Assembly (NCBI RefSeq): GCF_014641735.1
Contig: NZ_BMIH01000004.1
Location: 298,337-362,336 of the forward strand
Direction: 5' to 3'
DNA length: 64,000 nt
Source of the DNA: Sphingomonas metalli
GTDB taxonomy: Bacteria > Pseudomonadota > Alphaproteobacteria > Sphingomonadales > Sphingomonadaceae
This document shows, piece after piece, positions 24,299 through 33,300 of the stretch. Position 1 is the stretch's first letter; every line of letters begins with the position of its first letter. Below the pieces are notes generated by a model. The model made no database searches and was not told the origin of the DNA. It worked only from the letters and a program-made list of their open reading frames with translations. Made by a program: the position numbers and the translations under genes.

Positions 24299-24316
24299 AT
24301 ATGCACATGTGCATAT
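24299..24316. promoter_or_regulatory. 18-bp palindrome, operator-like, copy 2
   Basis: ATATGCACATGTGCATAT is perfectly palindromic, 23 bp upstream of the histidine kinase ATG. Its 16-bp core TATGCACATGTGCATA is identical to the palindrome before the kinase-like gene at 13600. Being so close to the start, a bound protein would likely repress. Confidence 0.65.
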
Positions 24317-24467
24317 GCATTGCAAGTCCTGTGTAAATCGTCTGTGCTTGCAGGTGTCTGAGGCCACTTCCAGCGTGCGACGCGCGTGTACATCGGCAGC
24401 CCGGTCGAGGCGGTCGAGGGCTTAATCACGACCCGGACCGCCGCCGCCGCCATGCTGCGCACGGCGC

Positions 24468-25646
24468 TCACCTGCCGCCCGTAGGTCCAGCCATCGTCGC
24501 TTCGGCGCCACGCTCGTATAGGCTGAAGCCCTCCGGCAGGCGCCCGTCTCCCCAGTCCATCGCCACTGCGACGCTCAACCGCGCGCGCGTCAGCGCCACG
24601 TAGAACCTAGCGCGTGTCTGAGGCTTCAGCGCTGCGCCGGGGTCCGCGATCCAAAGCCGCATCGGCTCGGTGGGCAGGACTACGACATTATCGAAGCCGC
24701 GGCCCTTCGACTCACCGAAGTTCATGCTTGGCGAATTGGGGTCGACCCCAGGGCTGGTGACCTTGTCCCGGAGCTGCATGGGCCGGACCCGATCGAGATA
24801 GTGCGAGTAGTCGTCCTTCCGGAGGATGAGGACCGTCGCGGATCCGACGTTCTTGCGGCAACCGACGCATTCGCAGGCGCGAGTGGCGGAGAGCGAGGGA
24901 TATAGGCGGGAAGAGACCTCGCATATCACCGAGCTGTTGCGGTGCGACCGGTTCAAGGTCGTCTCGTCTATCTCGACATGCACCTTCCTCGGTAATTCGT
25001 TGCGAAGGAAGGCCACGATGCCCCCGTCCGCATACTTCTTCAGGCGCTTCTCGTGATGCGTGAGGTAGGTCACCTGGCGTGGGTCGCCCACCATGAGCAG
25101 CCGCGCGCGACTGCGGGCGAGCGCCGCGAGGATGTCGAGGTCGCACCCGGCCAGGTCCTGTACCTCGTCCACCAGGATATGCTGGAAGACCCGCGCGATG
25201 CGGTCGACCACGGCACCACCGCTCGCGTCATTGCAACGGATCACCAGCTTGGCGAGCTTGTCGGAATAGACGCGGCCCGCCGGATCGAAGAAGTGCCTCC
25301 CGGTATCCTGCTCGGGCCAAGGCACTCCGATGCCCATCCTGTTCTTGTAGCGGATCCCTGATGCGGCCTGAACCAGCACCATGCCGCGCACCGGGAATTG
25401 GAAGACGCCTCCTTGGAAAGGCATCACCCCATGCGAGATGAGGAAGCTGAACCAGGTCATGATGGTTACGTTGGCCGGCACATGACCCACAAGGTCAAAG
25501 AACCTCTGCCGGATCTCGGCTTCGTTCGACTCCGTGTAGGTAGTGATTAAGACCTTCGCGTCGACGATCCTGCATGCCTCTTCGACGAGATAGGTGGTCT
25601 TGCCCGATCCAGCGGCGGCGATGACGATCCTGTTGTCGCCAATCAC
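24468..25646 (-). CDS. UvrD-like helicase, GajB-like
   Basis: A 392-residue superfamily 1 helicase. Walker A is AAAGSGKTTYL (residues 10-20), motif II HILVDEVQDLAG, motif III LLMVGDPRQVTY, and motif VI RFYVALTRARLSVAVAM. A GTG at 25646 lies in the stop of the OLD nuclease gene (GTGA), so both are coupled. The pair nuclease-then-helicase is the Gabija arrangement (GajA-GajB). At 392 residues it is about 100 shorter than the studied GajB proteins, so the inserted domains must be reduced. In Gabija the helicase protein senses DNA termini and works with GajA in phage defence. Confidence 0.78.
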   Translation of the reverse strand: MIGDNRIVIAAAGSGKTTYLVEEACRIVDAKVLITTYTESNEAEIRQRFFDLVGHVPANVTIMTWFSFLISHGVMPFQGGVFQFPVRGMVLVQAASGIRYKNRMGIGVPWPEQDTGRHFFDPAGRVYSDKLAKLVIRCNDASGGAVVDRIARVFQHILVDEVQDLAGCDLDILAALARSRARLLMVGDPRQVTYLTHHEKRLKKYADGGIVAFLRNELPRKVHVEIDETTLNRSHRNSSVICEVSSRLYPSLSATRACECVGCRKNVGSATVLILRKDDYSHYLDRVRPMQLRDKVTSPGVDPNSPSMNFGESKGRGFDNVVVLPTEPMRLWIADPGAALKPQTRARFYVALTRARLSVAVAMDWGDGRLPEGFSLYERGAEATMAGPTGGR

Positions 25647-27277
25647 GGCGCGATCGCCCTCTTGATGTAGTCCGGATACTCGATCTTCCTGTCTGACCCG
25701 AAGATCGCCAAGGCGCACTCCGTCTTGTTCGCGCGCATGTGAAGGCGCAGCTGATCATCCGTCTCCGCAGACGTTCCCAGCACCTCGTTCAGCACCGATC
25801 GGCTGTTGGCGTTGAGGATCTGAGGTTCGAGCGTGTTGTAGTTGAACGGCTTGCCCTTGACCTCGAGAGGGCCGGTCTCCACGTCCGGGTCGTAGCAGAC
25901 CCGCACCGTCGGCGAGCCGTCGTAAGCCGCATACTTCCTCTTCACCGCTTCCGCGTCCCCATCGTTGTCGGTCACGACGACGACGGGGATCTTGAGCGCC
26001 TCCGCGAGCTCGAGGAAGCGGAGGAACGCGGTGCCGACGGAAATCACGTCCGTGCCGTTCTGTATCGGCAGACGTCCGTCGTGGGCGTCCATGTAGGCGC
26101 GCTGGACCACGAGCTCGTCGGAATCCCCCTCGACGAGGATCGCCCTCGACGCGAGCGCCAGACGCAAGGTGTCGTATCCGGCCAGCTTCCTGAAGAAGTC
26201 GCTGGACTTCAGTTCGGAGATCCTCACGACCTCACCGCCGCGCAGGACGATCAGGTGGTCGAGACCGAGCTTGTTCGCGACGAAGCTGCTGTGCGTGGAG
26301 ATGATGATCTGCTTCTGACCATGCTGCTGGGTGAGGTCCGCGATCAACTCGTTCAGGCGCGAATGGGACAGGTGGTTCTCCGGTTCCTCCAGCAGGATCG
26401 CCGTCGCCTCCGCGTTCTTCTTCGCGCTCAGCGCGAGCTTGGTCTTGATGACGCACTGCTCGCCCTTCCCGATATACTGGAACGGGATGAGGTCGATATA
26501 GGTCATCAGGCTACTCTCCCAGGCGGTCTGGGATGAGAGGTCGACGGAGATGCTGACCGCCTTCTGGCTGATCTTGGCGGCGTGGGTGATACGCTCGTTT
26601 ATCAGCTTCAGGTTGGGGTCTGCGACGAAGGCCTCCTTCAGCTTCCTGTGGGCCTGGGAGATCGCCGCCCGCTCCTTCTCCTCTAGCACGTCGCGGATAA
26701 TGCGGGACACATAGACGTCGGAGCCGTTCTGCATCCGGGTGCTGGAGGAGTCGATCAGAGCCGACTTGATCGGTATGTTGCGCGCGGTGATGCCCTTGCG
26801 CGCGAACGAGCGCATCGTCGTGGTGTAGTATTCCACGGGGATCGAGCGCAGCGCCCCCGCCTTGACCAACTCCTCATATGGTCCCCGGAAGTTGTCCTCG
26901 TCGAATTCGATCCGGTAGACGACGCCGCTGCATCTCGCTTTTTCCGAATTGCCGTCGCCCTCGAGCTCCGCCAGCTCGCTGGTCGATCCCGAGAAGAACA
27001 GCTCGATGGTGATCGCCGGCGGCTGCAGAGGGGAAGCCGTCTCCAGGCTCTGAAGATACTTGGTCTGCGTGGAGAGGTTGAAAAGGTAGCTCGTCAGATC
27101 GTTCTTGAGCGGACGACCATGCAGAAGGCCGGTGAGGGCGAGGTAGACCGCCTCCAGGATAGTGGTCTTGCCCGACTCGTTCGTGCCGACGATCACGTTC
27201 AACCCCTCGTTGAAGTTGAGCGTGAATGTCTCCTCGTAGCACTTGAAGTTGGTGATCTTGACCTTGGCAATCTTCAT
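25643..27277 (-). CDS. OLD family ATPase/TOPRIM nuclease, GajA-like
   Basis: A 544-residue protein. The ABC-type ATPase part begins MKIAKVKITNFKCYEETFTL with Walker A GTNESGKTT (residues 32-40); Walker B is AILLEEPENHLSH near 295 and the H-loop is IIISTHSSF. The C-terminal TOPRIM nuclease has the Glu in ILVEGDSDE near 380 and the Asp-x-Asp in VVVTDNDGDAEA. This is class 2 OLD architecture, and the adjacent UvrD-like gene fits Gabija. GajA of characterised systems is a sequence-specific nicking nuclease held off by nucleotides; whether this one behaves so is untested. The ATG at 27277 follows GGGGGGCG. Confidence 0.82.
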   Translation of the reverse strand: MKIAKVKITNFKCYEETFTLNFNEGLNVIVGTNESGKTTILEAVYLALTGLLHGRPLKNDLTSYLFNLSTQTKYLQSLETASPLQPPAITIELFFSGSTSELAELEGDGNSEKARCSGVVYRIEFDEDNFRGPYEELVKAGALRSIPVEYYTTTMRSFARKGITARNIPIKSALIDSSSTRMQNGSDVYVSRIIRDVLEEKERAAISQAHRKLKEAFVADPNLKLINERITHAAKISQKAVSISVDLSSQTAWESSLMTYIDLIPFQYIGKGEQCVIKTKLALSAKKNAEATAILLEEPENHLSHSRLNELIADLTQQHGQKQIIISTHSSFVANKLGLDHLIVLRGGEVVRISELKSSDFFRKLAGYDTLRLALASRAILVEGDSDELVVQRAYMDAHDGRLPIQNGTDVISVGTAFLRFLELAEALKIPVVVVTDNDGDAEAVKRKYAAYDGSPTVRVCYDPDVETGPLEVKGKPFNYNTLEPQILNANSRSVLNEVLGTSAETDDQLRLHMRANKTECALAIFGSDRKIEYPDYIKRAIAP

Positions 27278-27298
27278 GTGACGCCCCCCGAAAACGAC

Positions 27299-27320
27299 CG
27301 CCGCCTTCCCGAGGGCGGCG
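27299..27320 (-). terminator. Probable rho-independent terminator
   Basis: A 7-bp GC stem (CGCCGCC at 27299-27305 with GGCGGCG at 27314-27320) and an 8-nt loop. On the minus strand it is followed by GTCGTTTT. It lies between the gene ending at 27374 and the Gabija-like pair, and would end the upstream transcript. Confidence 0.5.
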
Positions 27321-27373
27321 CGGCTTTCCGCAACGCTCCCGACAAGGCTCAGGTATGACGAAGCGGATGCACC

Positions 27374-28369
27374 TCAGCTCGCCTCGAGATCGATCCCGAA
27401 CGCGGCCGCGTTGATGGCGCGGAAGCCGTCCCGCCGGCTCCAGCTCATGTGGCCGCCGAGGCGCTCCACCAGCGCGAAGGCGTCGGTGCGCGCGAGGTTC
27501 ACCGTCCTCAGCGCCTGCTCGCTGACCCGCACGTGCAGCACAGGAGCCCCCTCGATGTGGCCGGTCGCCGCGTCCAGCAGGTCGGTCAGCATGAGTACCT
27601 CGACCTCGTCCAGGGGCAGGGTCGCGAGGAACTCGATCGCTACGCGCAAGGCCGCCGAGCAGATGGCGTCGCGGTGCATCTCCAATCGCTTGCCGATGGC
27701 CAAGGCCTTGAACGAAGCCTTGCCGGACTTCAGCAGCGTGACCGTCTCCTCGGGCATGTCCTCGAGATCCAGGCCGTCGACGACCGCGATGACGCGGTCG
27801 TCCAGGAACATCGTATCAATGCCCTCGACCGAGAAGGGCAGCCTGCCGAGGCCGCTATGCTCCTCGAGCGCCGCCACCATCGCGTCCGGGTCCCGCTCCA
27901 CCACTCTGCGGGCTGTGGCCGCAAGCGCGTTGCGAGCGGCAGCCGCCTCCACCGCACGAGCGTGAGCTTCGTCGTCGCGGAGCCGCGACGATTCCACGTC
28001 ATCGGCGAGTGCGGCCACGACCCGCTCGCCGCGCCTCAGCATCTTGTCGAGAAATCCGGGGACGTAGGCCTCAAGTCTGGCTCGCGCCGCCTCCTCATGC
28101 GCATGCCCGCGTGGGGGTGACGGTTCATCAGGGGCAGTGGCGATCGTGAGCCAATCGCGCCTGCCGAAGGTCACCCGGTGCGCGCCGGTGAGCGCCTCCA
28201 CAATCTCGTCGTATTCGGCGGCTGCCTGCGCCGACGCGTCCAGCATAGCCTCGCGATGCAAAGCGTTCTGCCGCGCGATCCGCTGGCGCTCGGCCTGCTT
28301 GGCCGCGCGGTCCATGGCGCGCATCGTGCGCACCATCCCTCGCGCGAACTGCCGCGAAGTGACCATCAT
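27374..28369 (-). CDS. Hypothetical protein, helical
   Basis: A 331-residue protein that I do not recognise. It starts with two ATG codons after TCCAGGGGGG. The N-terminal 50 residues form a charged helix rich in Arg and Ala (MVRTMRAMDRAAKQAERQRI). The middle has GLGRLPFSVEGIDTMFLDDR and AVVDGLDLEDMPEETVTLLK; the C-terminus ends GIDLEAS. There are no membrane segments or catalytic motifs. It is divergent from the thermonuclease gene (71 bp apart) and separated from the Gabija-like pair by a terminator, so it is probably its own unit. Confidence 0.55.
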   Translation of the reverse strand: MMVTSRQFARGMVRTMRAMDRAAKQAERQRIARQNALHREAMLDASAQAAAEYDEIVEALTGAHRVTFGRRDWLTIATAPDEPSPPRGHAHEEAARARLEAYVPGFLDKMLRRGERVVAALADDVESSRLRDDEAHARAVEAAAARNALAATARRVVERDPDAMVAALEEHSGLGRLPFSVEGIDTMFLDDRVIAVVDGLDLEDMPEETVTLLKSGKASFKALAIGKRLEMHRDAICSAALRVAIEFLATLPLDEVEVLMLTDLLDAATGHIEGAPVLHVRVSEQALRTVNLARTDAFALVERLGGHMSWSRRDGFRAINAAAFGIDLEAS

Positions 28370-28440
28370 CCCCCCTGGACTTCCGTTCCCCTCCGGGCAC
28401 TTATACGGAATTGGGCCTCGGCGGCCAGAGGGGGGCGCAC

Positions 28441-29076
28441 TTGTCCTGGTTAACGTTGGCGCTCGCGGCGCAAGCCGCATTCTCCGGACCCGCGGCGGTC
28501 GTGGACGGCGACACGCTACGCGTCGGCAGCGAGCGCGTCCGCCTGTTCGGGGTCGACGCGCCGGAGCTGTCACAGATATGCGATGCGGAGGGAGCCAAGG
28601 TGGCCTGCGGCCGACGCGCCGCGCAGTGGCTGAGGTCGCGCGTCCAGGGCCACACGTTGCAGTGCTCCGCGGTGGACAAGGACAGATACGGTCGCCTGGT
28701 CGCCCGCTGCAGGATCGGAGGCGTCGATCTCGGGCAGTCCATCGTCGAGTCCGGCTGGGCAACCGCCTACCGCAAATACTCACTGCAATACGTCGATGCT
28801 GAGGCGCGCGCCCGGGCGGCGCGGAGGGGCATCTGGGCGCTCGGCTTCGAGCGGCCCGACGCCTACAGGCGAGCCCGTATCGCGAATAGCGCGCCGCAGG
28901 TGCCCCCCGACGCCAGATGCCTGGTCAAGGGCAACGTGAGCTCGAAGGGTGTGCGCATCTTCCATCTCCCAGGCTCGCGCGACTACCCCGCAGTGCGGAT
29001 CAACGCTGGAAAGGGCGAGCGCTGGTTCTGCAGCGCGGCCGAGGCGACGGCCGCCGGCTGGCGCCCAGCACGATGA
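28441..29076 (+). CDS. Thermonuclease family (SNase-like) protein
   Basis: A 211-residue staphylococcal-nuclease-like protein. The OB-fold domain has AAVVDGDTLRVGSERVRLFGVDAPELSQ (Asp ligands and Arg), DKDRYGRLVARCRI and ARRGIWALGFERPDAYRR. A Cys-containing C-terminal extension (CLVKGNVSSKGVRIFHLPGS) resembles the extra domain found in some alphaproteobacterial members. The start is a TTG at 28441 after AGAGGGGGGC; the first residues WLTLALAAQAAFSGPA form a signal-like segment without positive residues, so export is likely but not certain. It is convergent with the helical gene at 29080 (3 bp apart). Confidence 0.83.
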   Translation: MSWLTLALAAQAAFSGPAAVVDGDTLRVGSERVRLFGVDAPELSQICDAEGAKVACGRRAAQWLRSRVQGHTLQCSAVDKDRYGRLVARCRIGGVDLGQSIVESGWATAYRKYSLQYVDAEARARAARRGIWALGFERPDAYRRARIANSAPQVPPDARCLVKGNVSSKGVRIFHLPGSRDYPAVRINAGKGERWFCSAAEATAAGWRPAR

Positions 29077-29079
29077 CGG

Positions 29080-30396
29080 TCAGCGGAGGGTCCGCTCCCT
29101 TCGCGCAGGCGCATCCGCCGCAGAGGCGACGCCCTCCGATCGCTCGACCGCGATCCGCTTGAGCGGCGTCGCGCCGACGGGGAGCGCGCGGTCGATCACG
29201 AGCCCACCACCCGCCGCCGCGAGCGCGTCCTGAAGCGTCGATACGTCGCCGCACCAGATCGTCTCTGCGTCACGATCGCGGCCGGGGTCTGGCCCGACAC
29301 CACTCGCCTCGAACGCGACCGGGCGCATCTGCATGCGTTCGGCACCCGCGACCGCGCTGATCTCGACTCCGTAGTCGGGCCGCGCTGCGCTCCGAAGCAC
29401 CAGGCGCCCGTCATCCGCCAGCGACGTCGACATGCCCTCGGTGACCTCGTAGCCCAGGCTCGAAAGACCCTCGAGCACCGCTGCACGGCGCGCGGCCGCG
29501 GCCCGCCCTGCGCGGAGGGCTTCGACGGCGGCCTGCTGCGATGCGATCGCCGCCTCGAGCGCTGACGCATCCATGTGTTCAAGGTCGGCATCCGCCGCGG
29601 CTCCCCCTGCGGCCACCAGCTCCGCGCGCACGAGCAGCAGGTCGGATCGGAGCGATGCGCGTCGGCGCGCGTCGGTGAGACTTCGCCCCGTCTCGACCTC
29701 CAGACCCTCGAGCAGCAATCTCCGGCGGGCAGGCGCGGCCGAGGCCACCTCGTCGAGCCGCGCGCGCTGGCCCGCCGTGTCCACGCCGGCGATCGCATCG
29801 AGCTCGTCGAGCCTCGCCGCGATCCGCTCGACCGCCGCGTCGACGGGAGCCGCCGGCTGCGCAGCGAGCCAGTCCGCGAAGGACGCCGCCGGCGCACCGT
29901 CCTTCAGACTGGCAGCGAGACCGGTGGCAGCAGGTGACGCAGCCGAGGCGTCCGCGAGGATCGCAAAGCCTGCGGCGAGCGCCTGCGGGTCGCCGCGCTC
30001 AAGAGCGGCGGCCAGGCTCGGCTCCAGAGGTGCGCCCAGCTCCCCCAACCGCCGCAGGAGGGTCGCCGCCGCCTCACGGCCGCGCCGCTCCTTCGAACGG
30101 GCCGCCGCCTGCTCGGCGGCGACGGCCGCGAGCCTGCGCTGCATGTCGGCGCGCAGGAACTCCTCTTCGACCGGCGCCTGCTTCTGCAGGTCCATGAAGC
30201 GGTCAGCCCTGATCAGCGCCGCCAGCGCATCGCGGCGGCGGTTGGCCGTTGTCACCGCTTCCTCGTCGATGCAGTCGTTCCTCCGCCCGACGCGGACCCA
30301 TTCGGCGAGCGCCGCGTCGACGCGGGCCAGATGGCCCTGGCAGATCTCCAGGATCTCCTCGCGCGTAACGATCCTCACGACCTTCGGTCCGCTCAC
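29080..30396 (-). CDS. Alanine-rich helical protein, last gene of the helicase operon
   Basis: A 438-residue protein starting at a GTG nested in the stop of the giant helicase gene. Residues 1-290 are almost entirely helical and Ala/Arg/Glu-rich with likely coiled coils (MQRRLAAVAAEQAAARSKER; ALEAAIASQQAAVEALRAGR). Residues 300-400 form a mixed domain (LSSLGYEVTEGMSTSLADDG, VLRSAARPDYGVEISAVAGA, AETIWCGDVSTLQDALAAAG). The N-terminus MSGPKVVRIVTREEILEICQ is striking and could help searches. No enzyme motif is seen. It is probably a structural or adaptor part of the four-gene system. Confidence 0.65.
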   Translation of the reverse strand: MSGPKVVRIVTREEILEICQGHLARVDAALAEWVRVGRRNDCIDEEAVTTANRRRDALAALIRADRFMDLQKQAPVEEEFLRADMQRRLAAVAAEQAAARSKERRGREAAATLLRRLGELGAPLEPSLAAALERGDPQALAAGFAILADASAASPAATGLAASLKDGAPAASFADWLAAQPAAPVDAAVERIAARLDELDAIAGVDTAGQRARLDEVASAAPARRRLLLEGLEVETGRSLTDARRRASLRSDLLLVRAELVAAGGAAADADLEHMDASALEAAIASQQAAVEALRAGRAAAARRAAVLEGLSSLGYEVTEGMSTSLADDGRLVLRSAARPDYGVEISAVAGAERMQMRPVAFEASGVGPDPGRDRDAETIWCGDVSTLQDALAAAGGGLVIDRALPVGATPLKRIAVERSEGVASAADAPARRERTLR

Positions 30397-33300
30397 GCCA
30401 GCACCCCCATCGCCGATATCACCGCCCTGCGGAGCCGCTCACGCTCGTGCTCCGGCTCATGGAACCAGCGGTGCGAGGATACGCGGTGGATGCGCGGGAT
30501 CGAGCGTCGCAGCACGTCGGGCCGCCACATCTCGCGGGCACGCGCACTCTCGAGCAGCGGATGCCGGGGCGCGTCGCACTCGATGCCGATGCCGTAGAGA
30601 CCTGTCCGAGGGTCCTCGATCGCGAAGTCCAGGCCGAACGCCCCGTCGTCCCCGACGGAGGCGGGCTCCCAGCCCAGCGAACGGATCTCCTCCGCCACCG
30701 CCGCCTCGAGGCCGTCACCCCCGGCTTCGCGCGAACGCTGACGGCGCTGCTCGGGCGTCAGACGCGAGAGCAGCGCCTCGGCGGCATCCAGGTCACCATC
30801 CGAGAGAGCGCGAGCATACTCGAAATAGGCCTGGAGGAAGTCGCGCGGGCTGGCCGCCTGGCGTCTGGTGGAGAGCAGGTCCGAGATCAGCGGGATCGGC
30901 ATGGACGTGACGAGCACCACCTTCTGGCGCGCGCGGGTGACCGCCACGTTCAGGCGCCGCTCGCCGCCGGTCTGTCCCAGCACGCCGAACGACCGCCGGA
31001 ACGTGCCTTGGGCGTTGCGGCCGAAGGTCGAGGAGAACACGATTACGTCGCGCTCGTCGCCCTGGACGTTCTCCACGTTCTTGACGAACAGGCCCATGTC
31101 CTCGCCGCCCTCGACGCGCTCCCGCTCCCGGGCAAGCGCCGTGCGGAAGGCCGGATCGCCCTCCGCGCGGTCCTCCAGCACCTCCTCGATGAGGTCCGCC
31201 TGCTTACGGTTGAAAGTGACGACGCCGATGGTGGGCGGGGTGCTCCCTGCGCTCGTCCAGATGTCCCGGAGCACGTCAGCGACGCGCTCTGCCTCATCAG
31301 GGTTGGTCTGGTCGACGTAGGTGCCGTCGACGCGGATCATCTCCACCGGGCGCTTGCGCCGGATCTCGTCGGCCGGATGGCGCGCCGGCACGCTCAGGCG
31401 GTTCACGTAGAAGGAGGCGTTCGAGAACTGGATGAGCTCCCGGTAGGCCGACCTGTAGTGGATCTGCAGCGTCGTCGACGGCAGCACGGTCTTGGCCAGC
31501 TGCAGCAGGTCGGGGCAGTCCTTGATCTCGCGCCGGTTCCACGTCTCCTCGACCGCCTCGCGCTCCTCCTCCGGCATGTCCTCTGCCGCCTGGCCCTCGA
31601 AGACCTCGGCCTCGTCGCTCTCGACGCGGCTGGAGAAGAACGCGGTCGGCGGCATCTGCTTCTCGTCGCCGCTCACGATCATCGCGCCGCTGCGGTAGAG
31701 CGTCGGCAGCGCATACTCGACCGGCATCTGCGAGGCCTCGTCGAAGATCACCGTGTCGAACAGCGCCTTGCGCAGGGGCAGGAGCCGGCTGGCGACGTCC
31801 GGGTTCACGAGCCAGACCGGTCGTAGCCGCATCAGGCCGAGGTCCGCACCGCGCTCCACGAACTCGCGCAGCCTGCGCGCACGCACGCCGCGCAGCCGCG
31901 TTATGTCCTCCCACTCGCGGAACGGCCTCAGACGGCTGGCGTCGAGACCGTCGACAAGCAGGCGGCGGTTGAGACCGCGCATCTCCCGGTCTGCCGTCTT
32001 CAACGAGGCCGCCTTTGCCTCGAGCTCGTCGGCCTCCAGCATGAGTGTGGGATTGGCGGCCTCCATCCGCGCCTTCCAGGCAAGCCGCGCCTCTATGCCC
32101 ATGATGCGCCGGACGGTCGGCTCGAGCTCGACGCGGGGCAGCTCCTCGAGCCTGTCACGGATCCTCGCGAGCTGGCCGAAGACGGCCATCGCGTCGTCTC
32201 CGAGCTGCGGAACCCGTGCGCGGAAGCGCTGGTATGCAACGACGTGCGGCAGCTCCTCTAGAAGGGGCACCGCGGCCGCCGCCCCAGGGACGTTCGCCGC
32301 GATGGCGGCCTCACGGCCCTCCAACCAACCGCCCTCCATCCAGGGCTGCATCCGCGCCAGCGCGGCGCGCGAGGCCATGCGGGCGGCGTGCCGCGCAAGG
32401 CCCTGGTCGATGCCCTCAATCAGGTCCTCGACAGCGCCACGGGTGGCGGCGCGCGCCATGGCCGTCGCGATGCGCGGCTCAGGGTAAGACTCGACTCGCG
32501 CCACGAGCGCCTCCGCGGCGGCGAGCTCCGCCTTGATCGCCCGCGCGTGGGCCAGCAGCTCGGGGATCCGGAGCGACGGGAGCTGACCGGCCGGCTCCCC
32601 GACCTCGGCGGTCACCCCGACGAGCCGGGAGCGCAGGGGGCGCAATGCGGTCTCGCGGTGAAGCGCGGCGCCGAACGCCCACCGGTCGGTGAGACCTTCC
32701 CGCTTCATCAGCCCGCGGCGGCGCCATGCAGCCAGCCATCGGCCCGGTGAGAGCCTCTCGATCAACGTCGGGCGCCTGAGGAGGCGGTCCGAGACCGCGA
32801 GCCATTCCTCCAGATCCGCGTCGTCCATCGCGCGCGCGACCTCGACCGCGTCCGCTGGCGCGTCGTCCGCCGGCAGGGCGAGCATCGCGCGTTCAAGTTC
32901 CGCAAGCTCGGTCTGCGCCGCCGTCTTTCCCGGCTGGCGACCGGCGGCGCCCGCGAAGCGCTCCAGCCAGCGCGCGAGACGCTCCCTCTGCCCCTCGTCC
33001 AGGTCGAGCAGCGTCCTGCCGTTCGCGATCGACCAGGCGCGGTATGGCTCGGGTTCCTCGATCGCCAGCGCGTCCGGCGTCCGCTCCAGCACCTCCCCGC
33101 GCGACGTCTCGGCGACGTGGAAGGCGCGCAGGTCGTCCCCGAAGGTCTCGCCGCTGCCGTCGTCCGTGCCGAATGGCCTGGTCTCGGCCAACGGACTGCC
33201 CTCCCAGCGTGCCGGCAGCCAGAGCCGGGCAGTTGGGGCGCAGACCTCCTGCAGGACCGCCAGCCTGCCCGGATCGAGTGGGGCAAGCGTCTGGCGCAGC

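Noticed and set aside
24362..24484. A plus-strand fragment reading GHFQRATRVYIGSPVEAVEG and on to a stop
   Set aside because: Protein-like for 40 residues, but without a start codon and preceded directly by a stop. It could be a gene remnant; there is not enough to call.
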